Assembly: GCA_020354025.1 (NCBI GenBank)
Contig: CP070638.1
Span: 1,078,795-1,130,249, forward strand
DNA: 51,455 nt
Direction of reading: 5' to 3'
Source: Fidelibacterota bacterium
GTDB lineage: Bacteria; Fidelibacterota; Marinisomatia; SCGC-AAA003-L08; TS1B11
Below the pieces are notes generated by a model, which saw only the letters and a list, made by a program, of their open reading frames with translations, was not told the DNA's origin and searched no databases. Positions 33,845 through 42,815 of this stretch are shown one piece after another; the first letter of the stretch is position 1; each line of letters opens with the position of its first letter. The translations under genes were made by a program, and so were the position numbers.

Positions 33845-34756
33845 TTGATATTGCTTAACAAGCTGCTCACATCAATCCTGGTGATCGTAGCCATCTGGTT
33901 GCTGCGCTACCTGGTCATTCAGCTGGTATTACGACGCGTTGAGGATCCCAAGCTGCGCTATCAGTGGCGCAAGACAGCCAACTATGTAGCCTTCGTGATC
34001 GGTGTACTGTTGGTAGGCCGCATCTGGATTGAGGCCTTTCAGACCCTCTCCACATTCCTGGGCTTGCTTTCAGCCGGCATCGCAATTGCCCTGAAGGAAC
34101 CCCTCTTGAATATAGCTGGATGGGCTTATATCATATGGCTCCGGCCTGTGAAAGTGGGCGACCGCATTCAGGTCGGGGACCAAGCCGGAGACGTGGTGGA
34201 CCAAGGTCTTTTCCAATTAAGCGTGATGGAAATCGGCGGGCAGCTAGAAGGCGAAAGCCCGACCGGCAGAATCATATATATCCCCAATGGCGCCATTTTC
34301 AGCCAAGGGCTGGCAAACTACAGCCATGGATTTCCCTACGTCTGGAACGAAATCCCAGTGACCATCACCTTCGAGAGCGATTGGGAGAAGACGAAGGATA
34401 TACTGGAAAAGATCGCCAAAGAGCATGGCGAGACGGTGAGCCAGTCGGCCGAGAAAGCGCTGCGGAAGACATCTCACAAGTTCCTAATTCACGAGCATCG
34501 CTTTCAGCCACGGGTTTTCACCGAAGTCAGAGAGAACGGAATTAACCTGACCATTCGCTACATGTGCGCTCCCCACGAGCGCCGGGCTACAGTGCATGCC
34601 ATCTGGGAAGACATCCTCATCGAGTTCGCCAAGCATGACGACATTGCCCTGGCCTATCCGACCACTCGTATTTATCGCGAGCCGGAAGAAGGAATCGAAG
34701 CCAAAAAGCCCGGGAAAAAAGCACCCAGCAGGAAATTGCCCCGGGCCCACGACTAG
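33845..34756 (+). CDS. Small-conductance mechanosensitive channel (MscS family)
   Basis: A 303-residue inner-membrane channel. TTG 33845 or TTG 33851 is the likely start; the second is better placed behind AGTAGG. Hydrophobic helices cover residues 5-25 and 42-58. The pore-lining helix (FQTLSTFLGLLSAGIAIALKEPLLNIAGWAYII) keeps the Gly/Ala pattern typical of MscS TM3. The cytoplasmic beta domain has VKVGDRIQVGDQAGDV and IIYIPNGAIFSQGLANY. The C-terminus is a Lys/Pro-rich tail (KKPGKKAPSRKLPRA). It opens under membrane tension to release solutes in osmotic downshock. Transcribed alone. Confidence 0.93.
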   Translation: MILLNKLLTSILVIVAIWLLRYLVIQLVLRRVEDPKLRYQWRKTANYVAFVIGVLLVGRIWIEAFQTLSTFLGLLSAGIAIALKEPLLNIAGWAYIIWLRPVKVGDRIQVGDQAGDVVDQGLFQLSVMEIGGQLEGESPTGRIIYIPNGAIFSQGLANYSHGFPYVWNEIPVTITFESDWEKTKDILEKIAKEHGETVSQSAEKALRKTSHKFLIHEHRFQPRVFTEVRENGINLTIRYMCAPHERRATVHAIWEDILIEFAKHDDIALAYPTTRIYREPEEGIEAKKPGKKAPSRKLPRAHD

Positions 34757-35036
34757 CCCATTAAAGCGGGGATACCAGCCCCAGGTGCCACGTCCGCCCC
34801 ACATCCAGCGCCTCGCTCGCCCCGCCGAGCCCACGACGCAGGTGCCTGGATTCCATGGCTATGACTCCCTCTACCGTCGGAATTTCCATCCAGCGCCAGG
34901 CAACCAAACATTCATAAAGTGAGTCGAATGGTTGAATGACAAAGTGTATACCCAAGCCAGTTGGAGATCCCGGAGCCAACCGTAGCAGTCACACTGAGTA
35001 TCGTTCTGCATTTGCGGGCAAGGAAGGAAGAAATCC

Positions 35037-36311
35037 ATGATTACACAAAAATTCCCAAGTCTGGTGATCATTCGCTCCATTTCCATTGCACTGTTGACAC
35101 CACTGCTGTTGATAATCCCAATCCTGGCAAAATCTGGTCCTGCTCCCGGTTTCCAGATCCCCGAGCCAACAGGTCCTTACAAAGTAGGCACACGATACCT
35201 TTATTTCGCCGATACCAGCACCCCGGACTCCTATACGCCGGACCCGAACGATTATCGCGAGATTTCCGTACAGTTCTGGTATCCTGCGAGAGTGAGCCGA
35301 AGAGCCACACCCATACCGTACCTTAATAAAGAAGCAGTAGAGCATTTTTCCAAGTACTTCAATAGTAGTCCAGAGCAGAACCGCCCGCTTGCTGAAGCCA
35401 GCACACATGCGTACCTGAACGCCCCGGTGGACAAGAGGGGCGCACCCTATCCCGTCGTCCTCTATTCACCCTCAAGCCAGATGTCCGAAAATACAGCCCT
35501 GTACGAGGAGCTGGCCAGTCACGGCTATATCGTTGCCGTTGTCGGTAGTCCTCACTGGGTGATCATCCGCTTCGGCGACAAGGGTGAAAACGTACTTCTG
35601 GACAAGAATGATGAGTCAAACCAAAAGATGTGGGCCGAGGAAAATCTGCCAGAGGTCAATAGTACGAAGGAGGTGCTCACCGCGGCACCCACACTGGAAG
35701 CGAAAGTCAACGCACAGCTGCGCCTTAACCAGCTGATGACCCTGGAAATTGCGGATATTCGTTTATGGGCGGGTGACTTGAGTGCTGTAGTTGATAAACT
35801 GGAGGAGCTTAATACTGGAGAAGGATTTTTCTCTAGCAAGATTGATCTTGATGCCATCGGTTCCATCGGTTTTTCCAAAGGCGGCGCAGCCTCCGGTCAG
35901 TTCTGCGTAACCGACGACCGCTGCCGGGCGGGTGTAAACCTGAGTGGTTTCATGTTCGGCGATATTGTGGAAAGGAATGTCTCCGTACCCTTCATGATCC
36001 TGGAGAGTATAGAGCCCTGGTGTGAAAACTGCCGCCCCATCTGCGACGTGATCTACAGTTATGCTGAAGATAGCGCCTATATACTGCAGGTACAGGGCGC
36101 ACGACATGGAAACTTCTCCGACTGGTCCATGCATGAGATTTTGAAGGAATTTGGCATGCTGGGTCCAATTGAAGCTCAACGGATGATACAGATTCAGAAT
36201 ACCTACGTTCTCGCATTCTATAATCGACACCTTAAGGACCATCGTGTTCCGCTGCTGGATGCTCCATCATCGGAATATCCGGAGGTCTTATTTGAATCAC
36301 AGCACCCCTGA
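35037..36311 (+). CDS. PAF-acetylhydrolase-like alpha/beta hydrolase, exported
   Basis: A 424-residue protein with a signal peptide (IIRSISIALLTPLLLIIPILA) and an AAGGAAGGAAG ribosome site. The start of the mature part, PTGPYKVGTRYLYFADTSTPD and VQFWYPA, is characteristic of the platelet-activating factor acetylhydrolase (isoform II) family. PVVLYSPSSQMS marks the oxyanion strand. The nucleophile elbow is IGFSKGGAAS (GxSxG form), and GARHGNFSD supplies the catalytic His. The enzyme would hydrolyse short acyl esters in the periplasm or outside. Two Cys pairs (CVTDDRC, CENCRPIC) may form disulfides. A strong terminator follows about 100 bp later. Confidence 0.85.
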   Translation: MITQKFPSLVIIRSISIALLTPLLLIIPILAKSGPAPGFQIPEPTGPYKVGTRYLYFADTSTPDSYTPDPNDYREISVQFWYPARVSRRATPIPYLNKEAVEHFSKYFNSSPEQNRPLAEASTHAYLNAPVDKRGAPYPVVLYSPSSQMSENTALYEELASHGYIVAVVGSPHWVIIRFGDKGENVLLDKNDESNQKMWAEENLPEVNSTKEVLTAAPTLEAKVNAQLRLNQLMTLEIADIRLWAGDLSAVVDKLEELNTGEGFFSSKIDLDAIGSIGFSKGGAASGQFCVTDDRCRAGVNLSGFMFGDIVERNVSVPFMILESIEPWCENCRPICDVIYSYAEDSAYILQVQGARHGNFSDWSMHEILKEFGMLGPIEAQRMIQIQNTYVLAFYNRHLKDHRVPLLDAPSSEYPEVLFESQHP

Positions 36312-36412
36312 ATCTGCCATATATCACTTTTCAAAGCAAATACTGATGGGGACTCTTTGAGCCCGGAGTTGATCGCGACTATTGCATCGGAGAAGCCCTC
36401 GTTTTAAAAAAC

Positions 36413-36444
36413 AAGGACTTAGGAGAAATCCTAAGTCCTTTTAG
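36413..36444. terminator. Strong bidirectional terminator hairpin
   Basis: A perfect 12-bp stem, AAGGACTTAGGA with TCCTAAGTCCTT, closed by a GAAA tetraloop at 36425-36428. A short T-run follows on the plus strand and A-runs lie on the other side (TTTTAAAAAAC). It sits between the convergent PAF-hydrolase-like and DUF362 genes and can serve both. Confidence 0.9.
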
Positions 36445-36523
36445 TTTGCGTGCAATCGGCTGTAAGAGCCCGTACTGCCCGGTTTTCCCCATACTACGGG
36501 TGTGCGTTAGTCATCACTATTCA

Positions 36524-37417
36524 TCAGATGGCGAATTCGCTTATATTAAGATCTGATAGATCATAGGTGCCCAGGCCTCTTTTGTGGGCGGTTCTCAGGT
36601 GCGCGATATCGGCGCCGCGGCAATTCAGCAGCATGGCAGCGCGGGCATCGACAGCGATCATGTCACTGCCTGCTATGATGGTTCTAGTGAGGTCCGTATC
36701 CCCGACGTTGCCTCCGGACGGCCCATTGCGTGCCAGTATGCGGTATCCGTCGGCGATAGTGAGTCCGGGTTTGAAAAAGGCGGCCAAATCGGAGATGTTT
36801 TGATTAAGTCGCAGGTGAAGCAGTTTTCGGAAGCCTCCGCACAGCCCCAGCAGGTTCTTCGTGCCTGCCGAAACACGGGTCAGAGAGTGGTGCTTGACTA
36901 CCGGAACGTTGATAATCACGTCCGCGTCCAGAGCGCCTCTGAACACCGGCCATTTTCCCAGTGCCCGGCCTCCCAAATCAACCCTGGTAAACTCATCCTT
37001 GCTATTCAGCAACAGCTCACCGCCCGCAGACCGGGTGGCGGCGGCAATCCCACTGAGCCGGAATGATCTCTCGTAGTCATGCAGGGTATGGTCGGCTACC
37101 ATTACCCGGGCAGCACCAGCCTCGCGGCACATGGCAATGATCGTTCCCACGACAACCGGATTGGTATTCGCGGCCTGCTCGGGAGTGCGCTCGAAGCTGG
37201 CGTTGGGCTTAACCAGCACCGTAGCTCCAGGCTTGACGAACCTTTCCATGCCTCCGATAGCCATTACTGCCTCGCGAGTTGCCTGGGAGGGATCATCGCC
37301 CCGCACCACCGCCAGATCGGCTAGGGGATCGGCAAGCACACGCGGACCGATGATGGCCATACCCAACCCACCGGCCACTGACCGGAAGATAAAATCCTTT
37401 CTTGTAATCGCTTTCAT
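36524..37417 (-). CDS. DUF362-domain protein with Tat-like leader
   Basis: A 297-residue exported protein. The N-terminus ITRKDFIFRSVAGGLGMAIIGPRVLA is Tat-like, with Arg-Lys in place of Arg-Arg. DUF362 hallmarks: KPGATVLVKPNASFER, VVVGTIIAMCREAGAARVMVADHTLHDYERSF, and DADVIINVPVVKHHSLTRVSAGTKNLLGLCGG. There is no 4Fe-4S ferredoxin motif, unlike some DUF362 proteins. Function of the family is poorly defined; association with redox processes is known but unproven here. Convergent with the PAF-hydrolase-like gene across the hairpin terminator. Confidence 0.88.
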   Translation of the reverse strand: MKAITRKDFIFRSVAGGLGMAIIGPRVLADPLADLAVVRGDDPSQATREAVMAIGGMERFVKPGATVLVKPNASFERTPEQAANTNPVVVGTIIAMCREAGAARVMVADHTLHDYERSFRLSGIAAATRSAGGELLLNSKDEFTRVDLGGRALGKWPVFRGALDADVIINVPVVKHHSLTRVSAGTKNLLGLCGGFRKLLHLRLNQNISDLAAFFKPGLTIADGYRILARNGPSGGNVGDTDLTRTIIAGSDMIAVDARAAMLLNCRGADIAHLRTAHKRGLGTYDLSDLNISEFAI

Positions 37418-37765
37418 CTGCCTCTTATCATGCTGATTGCGGCTATTCGATAAATCCCATGTTCCAGAAAAATGCCCTTTTCGATATGATCTCCGGGCTC
37501 ACTCTACGCCAGACTACCAGGCGAATTTAGCATAGGTCTTCAGAGCTTTTCGGACACTTCCTATCAAAACCAAGAGTCGCATCCTGCAGTTACCTGGTAT
37601 AGTTCGCGCTCCATCTTAGGCGCCTTCTTCGTAGTCAGCTGGCTCTTCCCTGCCTCAGCAGCACCCTCTCTTTCATCCCACCCTGCAGACAGTTGTCGAA
37701 AGAGCAGCAGAATTGAAGCTCATCGTTGCAGAAAACCGGTGAATCTCGTAGAGTTGCGTATCGTA
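37418..37765. other. Gene-free region with dispersed repeat copy 2
   Basis: About 350 bp between two minus-strand genes. No promoter or hairpin that I trust; it holds the second copy of the 8.1-kb repeat (separate entry). Confidence 0.5.
37578..37668 (+). repeat. Dispersed intergenic repeat, copy 2
   Basis: Pairs with 8089-8180: GGTATAGTTC at 37596 and TCAGCAGC at 37655, 59 bp apart in both copies, with scattered matches between. Copy 1 contains an LLK-stop codon set on the minus strand; in copy 2 the equivalent codons read through (CTGCTGAGGCAG), so it is not coding now. Confidence 0.55.
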
Positions 37766-38998
37766 CTAGAATTCAGGCTCAAAATTCGGCCACTGGTATT
37801 CGGTAGCGATGGCATTAATGATTTCCTGGGCGAGTTCCATACCATTGTCCGAGTTAGTCATGACCACGGCACCCTCACCAATCCTGACATAGGCATACAG
37901 CAGACACCGGTATCCCTCATTACCGCCATTATTGGTAAACCATGCTTCAGTTCCCGCTCCCCTCACCAGCAGTCCTAGAGAGAAGCTCCCAAAACGTGGA
38001 GTAGCGAGGTGTTCGATTGTCCCGGTTGACACCAGCGCTTTTTTTCCTCCAGCAACAGATTCCTCAATCCCCATAGCGAAGCGAGCAAGATCGGCAGGAG
38101 TAGTCCAGAGGCCGGCAGCAGCCATCTCGGGATATGTATGCCATCCACCTGGAACAACTTCGCCGGAAGCATTATGCCCCATCGCAGCAGAACTGAGGAG
38201 CTCAGCAGGCAAAGGCTGTTCAAAGGTACTATTCTGCATTACCAAAGGTTGGAGCACCAGACTTGTCATGAGCTCAGGGAAACCTTCGCCGGTGATCTCC
38301 ACCATAAGCTGCTGGATAATGCAGTAACCTCCCCCGGAATACCTCCAATCTGAATCGGGTTCCAATATCACCCGGATCGGTTTTGTATTGGCGGGTGGTG
38401 TACCATTCAGAACATCAAGCAGGGTTGGGATGATTTCGCCGCGGGCATATCCCGGGAAGCTAGACACATTGATACCACCCGTATGGCTGAGGAGGCGTGT
38501 CAGGGTTACATTTTTATCAGCCTTGAATTCGTTTTCAGGGAGCTTCCAAGCTTTGAGTACCTCGTTTACGTCCCGGTCCAGGTGGAGTTTACCTTGCTCA
38601 ACCAGCACCATTACCGCAAGCGCTGTCAGTGGCTTGCTAATCGAAGCGGCCTGAAAGAGAGTCTGAGCGGTAATTACTTGCTCTGTTCCAACCTCGGCGG
38701 CACCATAACCACGTGCCCAGTTAATACGACCTTCATGAATGACCGCAATACTGACACCGGGAACATTATAATGCGCCATCCGATCATCGAGCGTGAAGGT
38801 AGAAAAGGTTGTATCGTTCAGGGTTCCACTTGGCCGAAGACCTGCCAGAATCCTTTCTATACGAACTTCAGGCTCAATCCGCCTGTCGGTGGTCCCTCGC
38901 GGTTTCGCGCATTGGACGAACGAGCAGACAACTATGCTGAACAGGACCAGGCAGAGCCTTGCCACGTCATTATCCCCTGCTTCCTTCCAAGGCATCAT
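37766..38998 (-). CDS. Class C beta-lactamase/serine hydrolase-family lipoprotein
   Basis: A 410-residue predicted lipoprotein. ATG 38998 (or 38995) is chosen over a TTG start 21 bp upstream; no clear ribosome site helps. Leader VARLCLVLFSIVVCSFVQC ends in a Cys after a hydrophobic stretch. The core has the penicillin-binding fold signatures FQAASISKPLTALAVM (SxxK), YSGGGYCIIQQLMVEITG (YxN position, with Gly for Asn) and NNGGNEGY near the end (KTG-like position). The usual beta-lactamase family ABC-C form (EstB/LACTB-type) hydrolyses esters, peptides or lactams. The Asn-to-Gly change at the second motif argues for an esterase or peptidase, not antibiotic resistance. Confidence 0.85.
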   Translation of the reverse strand: MMPWKEAGDNDVARLCLVLFSIVVCSFVQCAKPRGTTDRRIEPEVRIERILAGLRPSGTLNDTTFSTFTLDDRMAHYNVPGVSIAVIHEGRINWARGYGAAEVGTEQVITAQTLFQAASISKPLTALAVMVLVEQGKLHLDRDVNEVLKAWKLPENEFKADKNVTLTRLLSHTGGINVSSFPGYARGEIIPTLLDVLNGTPPANTKPIRVILEPDSDWRYSGGGYCIIQQLMVEITGEGFPELMTSLVLQPLVMQNSTFEQPLPAELLSSAAMGHNASGEVVPGGWHTYPEMAAAGLWTTPADLARFAMGIEESVAGGKKALVSTGTIEHLATPRFGSFSLGLLVRGAGTEAWFTNNGGNEGYRCLLYAYVRIGEGAVVMTNSDNGMELAQEIINAIATEYQWPNFEPEF

Positions 38999-39263
38999 GC
39001 TGACCGATTGTATTATCAATATGCGAGTACATTACTCCTAAAAATGCCCTTGGCAATCAAACATCCTCATTCTTCTATTCTCGTTTGAAGTTAGTATTTC
39101 GGACTACTGAAACTAAAACAACTCTATACGATTCGCCTCACATCGGTCACCGTTGGTCAAACCCATGCTCCCTACAAGTCCGCTAAAGATACGATTTCAA
39201 GGCAAGGGGAATTGGGTGCCAGAAAGGATGGTTTCAGAACGCTGGTTAATTCCCATTCTTCCT

Positions 39264-39340
39264 CTACATCAGAAGCACCATCTTGATCGATCTGGTTTAC
39301 TCTGGCGTCGCTAAGCGGACGATGTAGATGCCGGCGGGAC
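39264..39340 (-). pseudogene. Fossil C-terminal sorting domain, disrupted by a stop codon
   Basis: Read on the minus strand this gives PAGIYIVRLATPE-stop-TRSIKMVLLM-stop. It aligns residue for residue with the intact ends in this window (PSGIYIARLITPEY...SIKMVLLK and SGIYIARLFTPEH...SIKMVLLK). TAA (39297-39299) replaces the expected Tyr codon TAC. No upstream NYPNPFNP segment survives, and the preceding gene ends in another frame at 39344, so this is a remnant and not part of that gene. Confidence 0.8.
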
Positions 39341-39343
39341 ATA

Positions 39344-39934
39344 TTACTCGACCAGAATATCCCACTCTCCATGCCCGATGGGATATACCGTCGCCTTCCT
39401 GTGCTTATATATACCTGCCAGCAAGCCCACAACCGAGCCTGCACCACCGCCGCATACCCCGTAGATGACTGTTGTCATAGGCACAAAGAGCAATGACAGG
39501 GACTCCATTGCTGTTCCAATGTACAGGAAATCACTTTCATCTCCGCTGTCTGCAAGCCAGAATGTGGATATCGACAGCAGCAATCCAGTTGTCGCCCCAG
39601 CCAACACTCCATAGACCATGCCCTTGTTTGTGTAATACCATAATCGTCGTGCTTCCCCGTGGTGGAGGATCCCGATCTTGCTGATAGGGACCATCAACCT
39701 GGTCCCCTTATCGGACTGGACATAGATGCGGCTGCTGTCCCAATCGGCCAGCCTGCCTGCTGCCAGAACCACCTCCCCGCCATTTCGAGAAACGGCTAGC
39801 CAGTCCCCAATACGGATTGTCACTACATCATTTCCCTTCCGAAGGACCAGGGCTCTGACCTCCTCCTGTCCACACAAAGGTCCTGTAATTGAGGAGCAAA
39901 GGTAGTATAGAAGGATCATACTACTTGCTTTCAT
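39344..39934 (-). CDS. Exported or membrane protein of unknown function, glycine-rich helices
   Basis: A 196-residue protein with a signal peptide (ASSMILLYYLCSSITGPLCGQ). The first half is a beta-rich segment (VRALVLRKGNDVVTIRIGDWL...GEVVLAAGRLADWDSSRIYVQ) that looks like an SH3-like or LSm-like barrel. The second half has two Gly/Ala-rich hydrophobic hairpins (GMVYGVLAGATTGLLLSIS and YGVCGGGAGSVVGLLAGIY) as in glycine-zipper membrane proteins. GGGGGAG lies before its ATG, and it begins 9 bp after the stop of the 883-residue secreted protein, so the two are one operon. No family recognised. Confidence 0.75.
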   Translation of the reverse strand: MKASSMILLYYLCSSITGPLCGQEEVRALVLRKGNDVVTIRIGDWLAVSRNGGEVVLAAGRLADWDSSRIYVQSDKGTRLMVPISKIGILHHGEARRLWYYTNKGMVYGVLAGATTGLLLSISTFWLADSGDESDFLYIGTAMESLSLLFVPMTTVIYGVCGGGAGSVVGLLAGIYKHRKATVYPIGHGEWDILVE

Positions 39935-39943
39935 GACTCCCCC

Positions 39944-42595
39944 TTACTTCAGCAGCACCATCTTGATCGATTTGGTGTACTCTGGTGTGATTAAGCGGGC
40001 GATGTAAATGCCGGAAGGAACCTCACTCCCATCGGCGGCGTGACCGATCCAGGTTACCTGATAGTATCCTGGTTTCCGGTGGCCTTCCATGAGGCGGACA
40101 ATCTCCCGGCCAATGAGGTCGTATACCACAAAGCGTATATCCGCAGCTACGGGCAATTCGAACCGTAGGATTGTAGTCGGATTAAACGGATTCGGGTAAT
40201 TTTGGTACAGCCGGAATTCGCCGGGCAGACCTTGTTTGGCGGCAATACTGGAAATAAATCCATTTCCGAACAGCATCTTCATCTGATCCGTGTTGGCCTG
40301 CAACTCAGCCAATCCGTCCCCGATGACATAACCGACGACTACCCGCACCGAATCCAAAACCGGGATACTCATCGGTCCAACTGATAAAAGTATCCGATAA
40401 TCGCCAACCGATTCGGGAGCGCTGACGTTGGGAGGATCGGAGAGCAAGTTGAACAAAGTCTCCTCATCACCTACGTCGGGATCACTCCCAATCTCCCACC
40501 AGGATAGATGGACATCGAGATCAGCGGGTGACAGAAGCGCCATGCCGATGTAACCCGGGCTCTGAAGGGTTCCCAGATCATCAGGCTCGCCAGTATCATC
40601 TTCGGGTATAGCCGGATTATCGCCATCAAACATGAAGATCAAGTCTCTCGAATAGTCAAAGCCGAGTGTATCATCAACGGCGGGAAAATCCGATCCGGGA
40701 AAATCAGATACATCAAAGTCAGACCATAATCCGAAATAGACACTGTCCAGTGGTCCGGATTGACCGCTGTTGTAGATCGTGTAGTCCAGCACGATGAAAT
40801 CCCGGGAAAGGGAATCCGCCCAGGAGTAGCCTCGCTGATCAACTTCGACTCCGATAGGATTATCCGCATATTCATCGTTGAAACGGATCCGCAGATCCTT
40901 ATCAGAAGTGTCGTTCCCCACTTCCAGATTTGTCAGAGCATTCCAATCCGTATAATCGTAGTACTGTATACTCACCGCCGGCATATGATCCACTTTCGCC
41001 CCTACCCAGAAACCACCCGTAAAGAGATAATTGTTCCCCGAACCGCCCGGCCATTCCATCGAGGGTCTACCAACATCCATAGTGCCAATCTCTCCCGTGC
41101 TGTTGTAGATCGTCCATAGGTTACCGCCATCCTGAACCTCGCTGATGGTCAGGTAGTAGGGATCTAGGGGAAAAGACAGGCTGTTGCCATCCAGATCCGC
41201 AAGCTTGACTTGAAGGACAATCTCAACCTGTGTCATAAATGAACCTATCTCGGTGGTGTAGACATTGTCAGCCGGATTTTCGTCTTCATGAGTCCCGTCA
41301 TCGTACATCATCGCATCGGGCTGGGAGATTTCATCAATGGAGTAGACCAATTCCACGGATGTCAATTGATCTTCATCATACGCCTCGACCATGACCTTTT
41401 GCGCGTCCTCACCCACGACCCCAGGGAAGACCGAGGGAAACAAGGCATATGGAGGGGCGTTTGCGTCCGAGGTTTGGTAGATATCTCCCAACCAGATGCC
41501 CGACCAGCCTTGGCGGTAGACCGATTTCCATGCGATGAGCATCCGTGATCCCACCTCCAGAAGTGATGGATATAAATCGCTACCCGCATAGTCCGTGAAC
41601 TTGGACGGAGGATCCCAACTCGCACCGTTGTCACCGCTCTTGGAATACCACAGGTTGTAGCCAAACCGAGTACCACGGACCGAACTGAATACCAGCCATG
41701 CTGTATCTGCCGAATCCACGTACAGATAGGTATCCCGATCGACGCCAGGATCGGAGAACAGTGTGTCCTCCCCGGTCCACGTCAAACCGTTATCGTAACT
41801 GAACTGCATCAGAATCTCTCTGTTGCCGCTGACTCTCCCTGAGTAGACCAGCAGCAGGGTGTCATTGGTAAGTGAGTACACCCTCCCGCTGCGGGTCTGG
41901 TCTGCAAAGGTGGAATTCAGGCTGATCTCCTCACCGAAACTGCCGTTTTGGAACCTTCTTAGTATGTGTCCTCCTTGTTCAGTGAGGATGAAGTTGAACC
42001 AGATAGAACCGTCAGCCACAGTACTGGCCGCCAGGTAAGATGAGCTGGGTGTACTGGAGAACGTATAGATTGCCTCAACCGGATCCCAGGTCACGCCACG
42101 GTCGGCACTGGAAGTATGATATATTTCTTCACCGGCAATGTAGTAAACTTGGATTGTCCCGCTCGTGTCCGCAAACGCCGAGGGGCAAACGCCGCACCAG
42201 ATCTCCCAATCAACAAGTGATGGCTCCCAACTTACACCGCCATTAATCGACAACCTGGTAGCCAGATTACCATAGAGTGCGTAGACCACAAGAACCGAGT
42301 CCCCGCCAAGCCGGATCAGGTTAGGACTGTATGCACTGGCCCCAGGATCAGAAATGGGGGTGGGCTCGCTGAAATCCGCCGTGTTTGTGGGATGAGCAAA
42401 AGAGAAGGGCATTAGTTCACGCCCGGTTGAAGCACTAGATCCCGGCAGCTGGTATTGCCCCGCGCTGGAGATGCTTTTTCCCTTTCCGTCATATCGGCCT
42501 TTCGGATGCTCTTTCCCTAATAGCGAACTCTGCATGAGTGTCAACCAGCCAAGTGCAACAGCGATCATGATTGCCTGGTATCTGAGTGTCTTCAT
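39944..42595 (-). CDS. Secreted BNR/sialidase-like repeat protein with C-terminal sorting domain
   Basis: An 883-residue exported protein. Signal peptide: YQAIMIAVALGWLTLMQSSLLG. Residues about 70-400 contain Asp-box-type beta-propeller strands: INGGVSWEP, ADRGVTWDP, YDNGLTWTGED, SGDNGASWDPP. A bridge region (APPYALFPSVFPGVV...AYDEDQLTSVELVYSI) follows, then a beta-rich part that resembles other Bacteroidetes/FCB secreted proteins (GGFWVGAKVD, RIRFNDEYADN, SDFDVSDFP). The last 85 residues (LYQNYPNPFNPTTILRFELP to SIKMVLLK) are the type IX-like sorting domain. There is no complete sialidase catalytic set (no RIP or FRIP motif), so binding rather than hydrolysis is likely. Operon with the small membrane protein. 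Confidence 0.9.
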   Translation of the reverse strand: MKTLRYQAIMIAVALGWLTLMQSSLLGKEHPKGRYDGKGKSISSAGQYQLPGSSASTGRELMPFSFAHPTNTADFSEPTPISDPGASAYSPNLIRLGGDSVLVVYALYGNLATRLSINGGVSWEPSLVDWEIWCGVCPSAFADTSGTIQVYYIAGEEIYHTSSADRGVTWDPVEAIYTFSSTPSSSYLAASTVADGSIWFNFILTEQGGHILRRFQNGSFGEEISLNSTFADQTRSGRVYSLTNDTLLLVYSGRVSGNREILMQFSYDNGLTWTGEDTLFSDPGVDRDTYLYVDSADTAWLVFSSVRGTRFGYNLWYSKSGDNGASWDPPSKFTDYAGSDLYPSLLEVGSRMLIAWKSVYRQGWSGIWLGDIYQTSDANAPPYALFPSVFPGVVGEDAQKVMVEAYDEDQLTSVELVYSIDEISQPDAMMYDDGTHEDENPADNVYTTEIGSFMTQVEIVLQVKLADLDGNSLSFPLDPYYLTISEVQDGGNLWTIYNSTGEIGTMDVGRPSMEWPGGSGNNYLFTGGFWVGAKVDHMPAVSIQYYDYTDWNALTNLEVGNDTSDKDLRIRFNDEYADNPIGVEVDQRGYSWADSLSRDFIVLDYTIYNSGQSGPLDSVYFGLWSDFDVSDFPGSDFPAVDDTLGFDYSRDLIFMFDGDNPAIPEDDTGEPDDLGTLQSPGYIGMALLSPADLDVHLSWWEIGSDPDVGDEETLFNLLSDPPNVSAPESVGDYRILLSVGPMSIPVLDSVRVVVGYVIGDGLAELQANTDQMKMLFGNGFISSIAAKQGLPGEFRLYQNYPNPFNPTTILRFELPVAADIRFVVYDLIGREIVRLMEGHRKPGYYQVTWIGHAADGSEVPSGIYIARLITPEYTKSIKMVLLK

Positions 42596-42683
42596 TGTCC
42601 TATTCCCTTATTTTACTTCACCATGAACGTTATCGAGTATAGACTACACTTGCATCAGTACAGCTAAATCACGGATGTCCCTC

Positions 42684-42815
42684 TTATCCTTGTTGATCAT
42701 ACATCATTTTCTTTAGAAGCATAGCAATGGTATATCCTGCCACCACGAAGCCGCCATCGCTGGTCTGCAGGACGGAGTTACCGCCATCATTGAGACTTCC
42801 GCCGTCAGTGCGGGT
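42684..42815 (-). pseudogene. Fragment of a secreted DGG-repeat protein
   Basis: Between two stop codons on the minus strand lie 43 codons including TRTDGGSLNDGGNSVLQTSDGGFVVAGYT. SVxQTSDGGFVxAGYT is the signature repeat of large secreted beta-propeller-like proteins common in Bacteroidetes/FCB genomes. Here only about one and a half repeats remain, with no start, signal or sorting domain. It lies upstream, in minus-strand terms, of the 883-residue secreted protein. Confidence 0.7.

Noticed and set aside
34761-34979. Minus-strand frame ending RTWHLGLVSPL, resembling an outer-membrane beta-barrel end
   Set aside because: It has no signal, no further strands and overlaps mscS-flanking sequence; the similarity is too short to call a fossil.
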